From: GCA-2862585 sp049890295
GTDB lineage: Bacteria; Bacteroidota; Bacteroidia; Flavobacteriales; UBA7312
DNA: 64,000 nucleotides
Assembly: GCA_049890295.1 (NCBI GenBank)
Contig: JBMHBP010000023.1
Coordinates: 1 to 64,000, forward strand
Direction of reading: 5' to 3'
The first letter of the stretch is position 1. The number at the start of each line of letters is the position of its first letter. The notes under the pieces are model-generated. The model did not search any database. It saw nothing but the letters and a program-made list of their open reading frames with translations, and was not told the DNA's origin. Positions 8,716 to 16,767 of the stretch are shown here, one piece after another. A program made the position numbers and the translations under genes.

Positions 8716-11016
8716 TTGGAACATATTTTAAATGAACTAAATACGCCTCAAAGAGAAGCTGTTGAATTCGTAAACGGGCCTCTGATGGTTATCGCTGGTG
8801 CTGGATCTGGCAAAACAAGAGTTTTGACTTACAGAATTGCATATTTGATTAGCCAAGGTGTTGACCCATTCAATATACTGTCTCTTACATTTACTAATAA
8901 AGCTGCTAAGGAAATGAGGGAAAGAATCGAGAATCTTATTGGTGCAGAAGCTCGAAATATATGGATGGGGACTTTTCATTCCATTTTTTCTAAAATTTTA
9001 AGACTGGAAGCAGATAAATTGAACTACCCTCAAAATTTTACTATATATGACACAAATGACTCTAAAAACCTTTTAAAAAGTATTGTTAAAGAGTTAAACT
9101 TAGATAAAGATATTTATAAACCAAATATTCTTCTTTCTAGAATTAGTAGCCTAAAAAACAACTTAATCTCATACGTTAGTTACGCTTCGAACGGAACTCT
9201 ACTTGCCGAAGATTCAAGCCGAAAATTGAATGAAATGGCAATGATCTATAAAACTTATCAAAACCGTCTTTTTGTTTCAGGGTCAATGGATTTCGATGAT
9301 CTTTTATTTAACACATTTATTCTATTCAGAGATTTTCCAGAAGCTCTAAACAAATATCAAAATAAGTTCAAGTATATATTAGTAGACGAGTACCAAGACA
9401 CCAATCAAGTACAATATATGATTGTAAAACGCTTAGCAGCAATGAATGAAAATATTTGTGTTGTTGGCGACGACGCTCAAAGCATTTACGCCTTCAGAGG
9501 TGCTAATATTCAGAATATATTGAATTTCAAAAATGACTACCCAGATTTTAAAACTGTCAAACTTGAGCAAAACTACCGTTCATCACAAACCATTGTAAAT
9601 GCTGCCAATAGTCTTATCAAGCATAATAAGAGCCAAATAAAGAAAACTGTATTTAGTAAAAAAGAAATAGGTTCTTTGATTAGAGTTCACAAGACCATGA
9701 GCGATAATGAGGAAGGACAATTAATTGGGCAAACTATTTTTGAGCAGCAAATGAATCAACGATTATCCTTCAAGGATTTCGCCATTTTGTACAGAACTAA
9801 TGCACAATCTAGGGTGCTTGAAGAATCGTTAAGAAGAAGAAATATCCCTTATAAAATATTCGGAGGTTTATCGTTTTACCAGCGTAAAGAGGTAAAAGAT
9901 TTATTAGCTTATTTCAGACTAATAATAAATTCTAAAGACGAGGAATCATTTAAACGTGTAATTAACTATCCAGCAAGAGGCATAGGGAATACTACTTTAC
10001 AAAAGCTCACCATTTGCTCACGAAATAATAACGTTAGTCTATTTGAGTGCATCGATAATCCAATTTTTCATTCACAAATAGGCGTGAATAATGGCACTTT
10101 AACTAAACTAAGTCAGTTTGCATTACTCATAAACAGCTTTAAAGTACAATTAAAAGAGGACGCCTTTGAATTAGCTAACAGCATTGCAAAGTCATCTAAC
10201 CTACTCTATGAGCTAGATAAAGACAAAACTCCTGAAGGAATTAGTCGCTATGAAAACATTCAAGAATTATTGAACGCTATTAAAGATTTTTCAGAAAAAA
10301 ATAAGAAAAATGACGCACCTGCCTCTCTTGATTTTTTCATGCAGGATGTTGCTCTATTAACAGATCAAGACAATGATGAGGATAAAGATAATATCGACAA
10401 AGTTTCATTGATGACTATTCATGCCGCTAAAGGTTTAGAATTTTCAAATGTACTTGTGGTTGGATTAGAAGAAAATCTCTTTCCATCGCAACTTTCTGTA
10501 CACTCCCGAGAAGAACTAGAAGAAGAAAGAAGGCTGTTTTATGTTGCAATAACCAGAGCAAAGAAACACTTAGACTTATCGTACGCAACCAGCCGATGGC
10601 GTTGGGGACAATTAACAGATTGTGAACCTAGTCGATTTTTAAACGAAATAGATGACGATTTTTTGGATTGGAAATTTTCAAAAAATACTTTCTCCTTTGA
10701 GAAACCAAATGTGAGATTGAATATTAATAAAGCCCATTTTGATAAGAAAACATCAAAGCCTAAACAAATCAATACAAATCAATTTGTTCCTAAAAACCTT
10801 ACTAAAAAACACCTAGCATTAAATAAAACCTCTAGCTCTCATGCTGATAATAATGCTTTACAAAGCGGTATGAAAGTCAATCATGACAGATTTGGACTTG
10901 GAAAAATACTTCAAATTGAGGGTGTAGGTAGTAATAGAAAAGCGACTGTTTTCTTTGAAGCACATGGAAAAAAGGTGTTGTTACTAAAGTTTGCTAAACT
11001 TCATATCATAAACTAA
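8716..11016 (+). CDS. pcrA: UvrD/PcrA-family superfamily 1 ATP-dependent DNA helicase
   Basis: A 3'-5' DNA helicase of 766 residues, the normal length for UvrD/PcrA, acting in nucleotide-excision and mismatch repair and on stalled forks. Visible motifs: Q motif LNTPQREAV (9-17), Walker A GAGSGKT (28-34), Walker B/motif II DEYQDTN near 224, motif III VGDDAQSIYAFRGA, motif V MTIHAAKGLEF (566 on), and motif VI RRLFYVAITRAK. The C-terminal Tudor-like region (GMKVNHDRFGLGKILQIEG) is the RNA-polymerase-binding fold of PcrA. The start is TTG at 8716: the next in-frame ATG is codon 24 and would remove the Q motif. A -7-like TAATTTTG lies at 8676. Whether to call it uvrD or pcrA is a naming choice. 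Confidence 0.95.
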   Translation: MEHILNELNTPQREAVEFVNGPLMVIAGAGSGKTRVLTYRIAYLISQGVDPFNILSLTFTNKAAKEMRERIENLIGAEARNIWMGTFHSIFSKILRLEADKLNYPQNFTIYDTNDSKNLLKSIVKELNLDKDIYKPNILLSRISSLKNNLISYVSYASNGTLLAEDSSRKLNEMAMIYKTYQNRLFVSGSMDFDDLLFNTFILFRDFPEALNKYQNKFKYILVDEYQDTNQVQYMIVKRLAAMNENICVVGDDAQSIYAFRGANIQNILNFKNDYPDFKTVKLEQNYRSSQTIVNAANSLIKHNKSQIKKTVFSKKEIGSLIRVHKTMSDNEEGQLIGQTIFEQQMNQRLSFKDFAILYRTNAQSRVLEESLRRRNIPYKIFGGLSFYQRKEVKDLLAYFRLIINSKDEESFKRVINYPARGIGNTTLQKLTICSRNNNVSLFECIDNPIFHSQIGVNNGTLTKLSQFALLINSFKVQLKEDAFELANSIAKSSNLLYELDKDKTPEGISRYENIQELLNAIKDFSEKNKKNDAPASLDFFMQDVALLTDQDNDEDKDNIDKVSLMTIHAAKGLEFSNVLVVGLEENLFPSQLSVHSREELEEERRLFYVAITRAKKHLDLSYATSRWRWGQLTDCEPSRFLNEIDDDFLDWKFSKNTFSFEKPNVRLNINKAHFDKKTSKPKQINTNQFVPKNLTKKHLALNKTSSSHADNNALQSGMKVNHDRFGLGKILQIEGVGSNRKATVFFEAHGKKVLLLKFAKLHIIN

Positions 11017-11063
11017 TTATTTTGAAAAATAAAAATGTATTTTCGACATCAAATAACAATCAA

Positions 11064-11687
11064 ATGGAATTAGAATATAATACCTCCAGAGGCAAATTAG
11101 TGATATCTGAATACGGAAGGCACATTCAAAAATTAGTTGAACACGCTATTACAATTAAAGACCGAGATAAAAGACAAAAATTTGTTGAAGGAATCATAAA
11201 TATCATGGGCGACCTTAACCCTCATTTAAGAGATGTTGCTGATTTCAAACATAAACTATGGGATCATCTGTTCGTAATATCCAATTTTCAATTAGATGCT
11301 GATTCTCCCTATGAAAAACCAGTCATTGAAAAGCTATTTGAAAAACCTGAGCCTTTAAACTACCCCAGCACTAAAATTAAGTATAATCACTACGGTAAAG
11401 TAATTGAACTTTTAATTGAAGAAGCAATTAAGATGGATGATAAAGAGCTAAAGGATAAGCTAACCATCGCAATTGCTAATCAGATGAAGAAATCTTATGT
11501 CAATTGGAATAATGATACAGTTGAAGACGAATTAATCTTCACTCAACTCAAAAAAATATCCAACGATAAGCTTGTTGTAGCTGAAGGAGTTGAACTAGCA
11601 AAATACAGCCCAAACCCAAAGCAAAACACAAGAAAAAAGAAGAGAAATAATCATAACCGTAACAAAAATCAACAAAAGTCTAAATGA
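11064..11687 (+). CDS. DUF4290 family protein
   Basis: A conserved bacteroidetal protein of unknown function (DUF4290). The family's usual opening, MELEYNTSRGKLVISEYGR, begins at ATG 11064. A TTG at 11022 would add 14 low-complexity residues and is less likely. The body is soluble and helical, with no signal peptide or membrane segment. The last ~30 residues are very basic (KKKRNNHNRNKNQQKSK), suggesting contact with nucleic acid or the ribosome, which is inference only. Its stop overlaps the start of murA in an ATGA junction, so the two are translationally coupled. Confidence 0.85.
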   Translation: MELEYNTSRGKLVISEYGRHIQKLVEHAITIKDRDKRQKFVEGIINIMGDLNPHLRDVADFKHKLWDHLFVISNFQLDADSPYEKPVIEKLFEKPEPLNYPSTKIKYNHYGKVIELLIEEAIKMDDKELKDKLTIAIANQMKKSYVNWNNDTVEDELIFTQLKKISNDKLVVAEGVELAKYSPNPKQNTRKKKRNNHNRNKNQQKSK

Positions 11688-12988
11688 GTTCATTTATAAT
11701 TGAAGGAGGAAGAAAACTAAAGGGTGAAATCATTCCACAAGGTGCAAAAAACGAAGCACTTCAAATTCTTTGTGCCGTTTTGCTCACACCCCAAAAAGTA
11801 ACCATAAATAATTTACCAGATATTGTAGATATTAACATCTTAATTGAACTTTTATCTGATTTAGGCGTTAAAATACAGAAGTTAAGCCCTAATAGTTACA
11901 CCTTTCAGTCAGATGAAATTAATTTAAATTATTTAACCTCTGAGGAATTTAAAACAAAAGGAACCAGAATTAGAGGTTCAATTATGATTGTTGGGCCTTT
12001 GCTGGCAAGATTTGGTAAAGGATTTATCCCAAAACCAGGAGGTGATAAAATCGGTCGAAGACGTTTAGACACTCATTTCATTGGCTTCGAAAAATTAGGT
12101 GCACATTTTGAATATGATAGCAAGGAAAGTTTTTATAGAGTAACCGCAGATAATCTTAAAGGTACTAATATGTTACTAGATGAAGCATCTGTAACTGGGA
12201 CAGCCAACATTGTCATGACAGCTGTAATGGCTGAGGGCAAGACTACAATCTATAATGCAGCTTGTGAGCCGTACCTACAACAGCTCTGCAAAATGCTAAA
12301 TTCTATGGGGGCAAATATTTCTGGAATTGGCTCAAATTTGCTAACAATAGAAGGCGTAAAAGAGCTAAAAGGCTGTGAGCATACTATTTTACCTGATATG
12401 ATAGAAATTGGTTCATTTATAGGTTTAGCCGCAATGACCCAGTCTGAAATTACTATCAAAAATGTTCGATTTAATGAGCTTGGAATTATTCCTAATGTTT
12501 TTAGAAAGTTAGGTATTAAATTAGAGCTGAGAGGTGATGATATATTTATACCAGCTCAGGAGAGTTATGAGATAGAAAATTATATTGACGGCTCTATACT
12601 CACAATATCAGATGCACCTTGGCCAGGCTTCACACCTGACTTGCTGAGTATTGTTTTAGTAGTAGCCACACAAGCAAGAGGTAGTGTTTTAATTCATCAA
12701 AAAATGTTCGAAAGTAGACTCTTCTTCACCGATAAACTTATTGACATGGGAGCACAAATTATTCTTTGTGATCCCCATAGAGCAACCGTAATAGGCTTAG
12801 ATAGAAAATCGTCGTTAAGGGCAACCAAAATGAGCTCACCCGATATAAGAGCTGGAGTATCACTATTGATCGCAGCACTTTCAGCAAGCGGAACAAGTGT
12901 CATTGATAATATCAATCAAATAGACAGAGGTTATCAATACATTGATGAACGACTCATTAAGTTAGGTGCTAACATTAAAAGAGTTTAA
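11684..12988 (+). CDS. murA: UDP-N-acetylglucosamine 1-carboxyvinyltransferase (Asp-type, predicted fosfomycin-insensitive)
   Basis: The first committed step of peptidoglycan synthesis: transfer of enolpyruvyl from PEP to UDP-GlcNAc in the cytoplasm. At 434 residues it has the two-domain inside-out barrel of the EPSP-synthase family, with RIRGSIMIVGPLLARFG, IGRRRLDTHFIGFEKLGA and ASVTGTANIVMTAVMAEG. The usual loop PGGCxIG reads PGGDKIG, with Asp121 where E. coli has Cys115. That residue is the alkylation target of fosfomycin, and Asp versions (as in Mycobacterium and Chlamydia) are active but insensitive. The start overlaps the DUF4290 stop by 4 bp. The next gene starts 1 bp after the murA stop. 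Confidence 0.96.
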   Translation: MSSFIIEGGRKLKGEIIPQGAKNEALQILCAVLLTPQKVTINNLPDIVDINILIELLSDLGVKIQKLSPNSYTFQSDEINLNYLTSEEFKTKGTRIRGSIMIVGPLLARFGKGFIPKPGGDKIGRRRLDTHFIGFEKLGAHFEYDSKESFYRVTADNLKGTNMLLDEASVTGTANIVMTAVMAEGKTTIYNAACEPYLQQLCKMLNSMGANISGIGSNLLTIEGVKELKGCEHTILPDMIEIGSFIGLAAMTQSEITIKNVRFNELGIIPNVFRKLGIKLELRGDDIFIPAQESYEIENYIDGSILTISDAPWPGFTPDLLSIVLVVATQARGSVLIHQKMFESRLFFTDKLIDMGAQIILCDPHRATVIGLDRKSSLRATKMSSPDIRAGVSLLIAALSASGTSVIDNINQIDRGYQYIDERLIKLGANIKRV

Positions 12989-12989
12989 C

Positions 12990-13496
12990 ATGTCAATAAG
13001 AATACTGTTACTGTCTTGTTTTTTACTTATTTCTTGCCAGGTTATTTCTCAATCTCCAAAAATTGGTGAAAAAGCTCCTGAGATAGCACTTGAAAACCCC
13101 AAAAATGAAATTTTGAAATTATCTTCCCTAGAAGGTAAATATGTTATAATTGATTTTTGGGCATCTTGGTGCGGACCTTGTAGAAGAGAAAACCCAAACT
13201 TAGTCTCAACTTACAATGAATTTAAAAACAAAACTTTCAAAAAAGGAAAAGGTTTGGAAATTTATAGTGTATCCTTAGATAAAAAATTTAGTAGCTGGCT
13301 AAAGGCTATGACAACTGATAAATTATTCTGGGAATATCATGTTAGCGATTTAAAAGGTTGGAATTCCGATGCGGCCTCACTTTACGATATCAGGTCGATA
13401 CCGCAAACATTTATTATTGATGGAAATGGAATAGTTATTGCAAAAGATTTGAAAGGAAAAGCTCTCAAAGACTTTCTAAAATCTGAGTTAAAATAA
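12990..13496 (+). CDS. TlpA-like periplasmic thioredoxin-fold protein
   Basis: A 168-residue exported thiol-disulfide protein. The start is taken at ATG 12990, right after the murA stop. This gives a clean N-terminus, MSIRILLLSCFLLISCQVIS, rather than the in-frame ATG at 12966 inside murA. The LISCQ stretch could be a lipobox, so it may be a lipoprotein instead of a freely secreted protein. The AhpC/TSA-Redoxin/TlpA fold is shown by PKIGEKAPEIAL, IIDFWASWCGPCRRENPNL (CxxC active site) and the cis-Pro loop RSIPQTFIIDGNG. It probably reduces periplasmic disulfides or serves cytochrome c maturation; the partner is unknown. Confidence 0.88.
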   Translation: MSIRILLLSCFLLISCQVISQSPKIGEKAPEIALENPKNEILKLSSLEGKYVIIDFWASWCGPCRRENPNLVSTYNEFKNKTFKKGKGLEIYSVSLDKKFSSWLKAMTTDKLFWEYHVSDLKGWNSDAASLYDIRSIPQTFIIDGNGIVIAKDLKGKALKDFLKSELK

Positions 13497-13516
13497 TAGC
13501 TATTAAATTTTATCGT

Positions 13517-13527
13517 GACAATTTGTC
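13517..13527. promoter_or_regulatory. Short palindrome upstream of the grpE promoter
   Basis: GACAA-T-TTGTC is a perfect 5+1+5 inverted repeat, centred 20 bp upstream of the -24 element of the sigma-54-like promoter. It could be an operator or an activator half-site. A match this short may also occur by chance. Confidence 0.25.
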
Positions 13528-13540
13528 CATTTTTCACCTA

Positions 13541-13556
13541 TGGCACTCTATTTGCA
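13541..13556 (+). promoter_or_regulatory. Sigma-54 (RpoN) -24/-12 type promoter for grpE-dnaJ
   Basis: TGGCAC-N5-TTGCA matches the RpoN consensus at every position. The GG (13542-13543) and GC (13554-13555) are separated by exactly 10 bp. The predicted start of transcription near 13567 would leave a leader of about 24 nt before the grpE ATG at 13591. It sits in the only gap (94 bp) of this part of the plus-strand cluster. No TAnnTTTG -7 element or CIRCE repeat is visible in the same gap. Confidence 0.6.
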
Positions 13557-13590
13557 TATTACTCAATTAAATTTTTAATTTTTTGTTTAA

Positions 13591-14079
13591 ATGACTAAAA
13601 AAAAGAAAGATTCAAAAAAAGAAACAGTAAAAAATACAGAAGCTGAAGTTTCAATCGAAGAAAAATTATCAGAGTTAAATGATAAGCATTTACGCTTATT
13701 TGCAGAATTCGAAAATTTCAAAAGGAGAACAGCAAAAGAACGATTAGAACTTTACAAAACTGCTGGAGAAGATATATTATCATCATTGTTACCCATTATG
13801 GATGATTTTGAACGCTCAATAAAAGCTCAAGGTCAGCAAGAAGATGAAGGGGTAAGCTTAATCTACAACAAGTTAAAAAATACACTTGAAAATAAGGGCT
13901 TAAAATCTATGGAAGATCCAATTGGTAAAGAGCTAAATACAGATTTTCACGAAGCTATAACGAAGGTACCCTCGCCTAGCGATGAATTGAAGGGTAAAAT
14001 AATTGACGTTATTGAAAAGGGTTATTTTCTCAATGATAAAGTCATTCGTTATGCAAAAGTAGTAGTAGCCAATAATTAG
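13591..14079 (+). CDS. grpE: GrpE nucleotide-exchange factor of DnaK
   Basis: GrpE releases ADP from DnaK and, with DnaJ, drives the Hsp70 cycle in the cytosol. The 162-residue protein has a lysine-rich disordered N-terminus, then the long coiled-coil helix (EEKLSELNDKHLRLFAEFEN, FKRRTAKERLELYKTAGEDI). The four-helix and beta-wing region is signed by LLPIMDDFERSI and DFHEAITKVPSP...IIDVIEKGYFLNDKVIRYAKVVV. It lies 5 bp upstream of dnaJ, which is the usual pair. dnaK is not in this window. Expression is probably from the sigma-54-like promoter at 13541. Confidence 0.96.
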   Translation: MTKKKKDSKKETVKNTEAEVSIEEKLSELNDKHLRLFAEFENFKRRTAKERLELYKTAGEDILSSLLPIMDDFERSIKAQGQQEDEGVSLIYNKLKNTLENKGLKSMEDPIGKELNTDFHEAITKVPSPSDELKGKIIDVIEKGYFLNDKVIRYAKVVVANN

Positions 14080-14084
14080 AACAG

Positions 14085-15206
14085 ATGAGCAAAAGAGATT
14101 ATTACGAAGTATTAGGAGTTAATAAGTCGGCTAATGCAAGCGAAATTAAGAAAGCTTACAGAAAGTTAGCTATCAAATACCATCCTGACAAAAATCCTGA
14201 TGATAAAGGAGCTGAAGAAAAATTCAAAGAAGCAGCTGAGGCTTATGATGTGTTGAGTAATCCTGAGAAAAAACAGCGTTACGATCAATTTGGCCATGCC
14301 GGTATGGGAAATAGAGGTGGATACGGCGGTGGTGGAATGAATATGGATGATATATTTTCTCAGTTTGGCGATATTTTTGGTGGAGATTCAAATCCATTTG
14401 AAAGTTTCTTCGGTGGTGGAGGTAGAGGTGGTACTAGAAAAGTTAAAGGATCTAATCTCAGAATAAAGCTAAAGCTTAATCTAGAAGAAATAGCAAATGG
14501 TGTTGACAAAAAAATAAAAGTTAAAAAACTTATACAGGCAGAAGGTGTTAGCTACAAAATATGTTCTAATTGTAATGGTAAGGGACAAGTAACACGAGTT
14601 TCAAATACTATTCTTGGGCAAATGCAAACTTCTGTGGCTTGTCCCTCATGTAACGGACTAGGGAAAATAATTGACAAAAGACCTAGTGGTACCGATGCTA
14701 ATGGGATGATTCAAAAAGAAGAAATTGTAAGTATTAATATTCCCGCAGGTGTAGAAGATGGCATGCAGTTGAAAGTTAGTGGAAAAGGCAATGCTGCTCC
14801 TTTTGATGGATATAATGGTGATCTCATTGTTCTTATAGAAGTCGAAGAACATCCTGAGTTAAAAAGGGAAAATAATAATTTACACTACGATTGTTACATA
14901 AGTCTTATTGATGCAGTTTTAGGAAGTGAGGTTTTAATACCCACTATTTCAGGAAAAGCAAAAATAAACCTTGAATCTGGCACACAAAGTGGTAAAATAT
15001 TACGTTTAAAAAATAAAGGAATACCTTCACTAAACGGATACGGAAAAGGAGATTTATTAGTTCACATTAACGTTTGGACTCCACAATCTTTATCCAAAGA
15101 AGAAGAAGAAGTTTTCAAAAGACTGAAAAAATCAGAAAATTTTAATCCACAACCCACTAAAACCGATAAATCTTTTTTTGATAGAGTAAAAGAAATGTTC
15201 AACTAA
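14085..15206 (+). CDS. dnaJ: DnaJ (Hsp40) co-chaperone with a reduced zinc-finger region
   Basis: Stimulates DnaK ATPase and delivers unfolded clients. The J domain covers residues 4-70 with HPD at 33-35. It is followed by a Gly/Phe region (GGYGGGGMNMDDIFSQFGDIF) and the two client-binding beta-barrels of the C-terminal domain. The zinc-binding region has only two CxxCxGxG motifs (C160/C163 and C186/C189) where E. coli DnaJ has four. It therefore should bind one zinc instead of two. The total length of 373 is normal. I recall flavobacterial DnaJ proteins of this two-motif type, so it is probably a lineage trait and not damage. Confidence 0.95.
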   Translation: MSKRDYYEVLGVNKSANASEIKKAYRKLAIKYHPDKNPDDKGAEEKFKEAAEAYDVLSNPEKKQRYDQFGHAGMGNRGGYGGGGMNMDDIFSQFGDIFGGDSNPFESFFGGGGRGGTRKVKGSNLRIKLKLNLEEIANGVDKKIKVKKLIQAEGVSYKICSNCNGKGQVTRVSNTILGQMQTSVACPSCNGLGKIIDKRPSGTDANGMIQKEEIVSINIPAGVEDGMQLKVSGKGNAAPFDGYNGDLIVLIEVEEHPELKRENNNLHYDCYISLIDAVLGSEVLIPTISGKAKINLESGTQSGKILRLKNKGIPSLNGYGKGDLLVHINVWTPQSLSKEEEEVFKRLKKSENFNPQPTKTDKSFFDRVKEMFN

Positions 15207-15216
15207 TTGAATTAAA

Positions 15217-16767
15217 ATGCCAACTAAAGTTTTTTTAAAAAATATTACACTTATAGTTGGCTGTATACTTTCATATAATTTATTTGCTCAGAAAATGGTC
15301 AATATATCAATTGACCAACAAATCACCCCTCCTCTAATGGGTTATAATTCTGATATGTCAAATACCCCAAAATGGAGTGATATTGACTTTAGTAATGCTT
15401 TAAATAAATTACATCCTAATACATTGCGTTATCCTGGTGGAAGTAATAGTCTTTATTGGAACTGGCAAAAAGGCTGGACACTTTCATTTTCTGAACTACT
15501 TCCATTTCTTAAAAAATATGATATTTCCTTAGAAGAGAAAGTAATTGAAAATGCTAATACTCTTAGGCAATTAGCTAAAGAAAATAGATCTAAAAATTCA
15601 TTTTGGAGACAAATTCATCGCTATAATGCAAAGACTCCTCGTTATAATACCATTAAAGAATTTTCAACAGCTATCGCGAAAACAAACTCGGAAGCAGTAT
15701 TCACTTTAAATGTTACAACCAGTTATTTAGAGTATGAACTTGAAATGCTAAAAGAAGCAGAAAAAGCAGGAATTGAGGTAAAGTTCATCGAACTTGGAAA
15801 TGAAGTATACGCTCAAAATCTTCTCACAGCTAAAGTATATCCAGGTGTTGATAACTACATAGACACTTGTATTTCATGGTCTGAGGCTATTTGGGAAAAT
15901 TTTCCGAATGCACACATAGGATTAGTTTGTGGTGATAGAAATAAAAGAACTAAACATTGGAACGAAAAACTAAGCAAAGCTGTAAAAAACTATTTTCCAA
16001 AATCGAAACACACTCAACTTCATTTTATTTTACATTACTACAGTTATTTTAAACACCCAAAATATGATTTCAATAGCACTGAGGATTATCGTAAACTAAT
16101 AGCTTTTCCAAAAATGGATCTTAAGCTATTATTAGAAAGAACACGATGGGATAAAACCTTATATTTTTCAACATGGGTTACCGAATTTAATATGATTGAA
16201 AATAAGCCCTATGAAATAAATAATCGCTGGGTTCATGGTTTACTGGTTTCTAGTCAAATAGATCAATTAATCACTCAGACTAATTCTGAAATGTTTCACT
16301 ACCATAGTATTGGGGCAGAAACTTTTCCAGTTTTTGCCGCTCTCAATTTATCGGACAAAGATCACAACTATTTATCACCAACATCTAGCGGTATAGTGAC
16401 ATCTATGTGGAATAGATTGACAAAGAACAGCAGTCGATTTTATTCTACAAAAAATAATTTTCAAAAATGGCAGATAACATATAGCCCAAAAAGTAGCAGT
16501 TTACCTAATAATCCTAAAATTCAAACTACAACTGAATTTAATCCAATTCATGCATATGTCAGTTACAACACTAATGATAAAGCTAAGCTATTAGTGGTAA
16601 ATTTAAGCCAGCAAACCGTAACCATTAACATAGATTCAATTTTTAGTGGTGGGGAACTAACACAATATCATAACCAACCAAACGGTATATCTTATAAGAG
16701 CACTACCATAAATGTCAGTACTTCGTTTGAAATCCCTGCCTATTCTATAAATCTAATTGAAGAATGA
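15217..16767 (+). CDS. Secreted glycoside-hydrolase-like protein (clan GH-A TIM barrel)
   Basis: A 516-residue exported protein with a signal peptide ending NLFAQ. A TIM-barrel fold is suggested by LHPNTLRYPGGSNSLYWNW, FTLNVTTSY, FIELGNEVYAQN and LYFSTWVTEFNMI. Glu196 in the Gly-Asn-Glu triplet and Glu323 at the end of a later strand are placed as the acid/base and nucleophile of clan GH-A retaining enzymes. The last ~80 residues look like the beta-sandwich that often closes such barrels (AKLLVVNLSQQTVTI). I cannot assign a GH family; GH79-, GH51- or GH30-like are all possible. It lies 10 bp after dnaJ and overlaps the next ABC gene by ATGA, an unexpected place for a polysaccharide enzyme. 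Confidence 0.75.
   Translation: MPTKVFLKNITLIVGCILSYNLFAQKMVNISIDQQITPPLMGYNSDMSNTPKWSDIDFSNALNKLHPNTLRYPGGSNSLYWNWQKGWTLSFSELLPFLKKYDISLEEKVIENANTLRQLAKENRSKNSFWRQIHRYNAKTPRYNTIKEFSTAIAKTNSEAVFTLNVTTSYLEYELEMLKEAEKAGIEVKFIELGNEVYAQNLLTAKVYPGVDNYIDTCISWSEAIWENFPNAHIGLVCGDRNKRTKHWNEKLSKAVKNYFPKSKHTQLHFILHYYSYFKHPKYDFNSTEDYRKLIAFPKMDLKLLLERTRWDKTLYFSTWVTEFNMIENKPYEINNRWVHGLLVSSQIDQLITQTNSEMFHYHSIGAETFPVFAALNLSDKDHNYLSPTSSGIVTSMWNRLTKNSSRFYSTKNNFQKWQITYSPKSSSLPNNPKIQTTTEFNPIHAYVSYNTNDKAKLLVVNLSQQTVTINIDSIFSGGELTQYHNQPNGISYKSTTINVSTSFEIPAYSINLIEE

Noticed and set aside
11022..11063. TTG start upstream of DUF4290
   Set aside because: It adds 14 poorly conserved residues; the family opening begins at the ATG at 11064.
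12966..12989. In-frame ATG for the TlpA-like protein inside murA
   Set aside because: It would put charged residues before the signal peptide and overlap murA; ATG 12990 gives a normal signal peptide.
13497..13590. CIRCE/HrcA operator in front of grpE
   Set aside because: No TTAGCACTC-N9-GAGTGCTAA repeat is present; only the sigma-54-like element and a short palindrome are.
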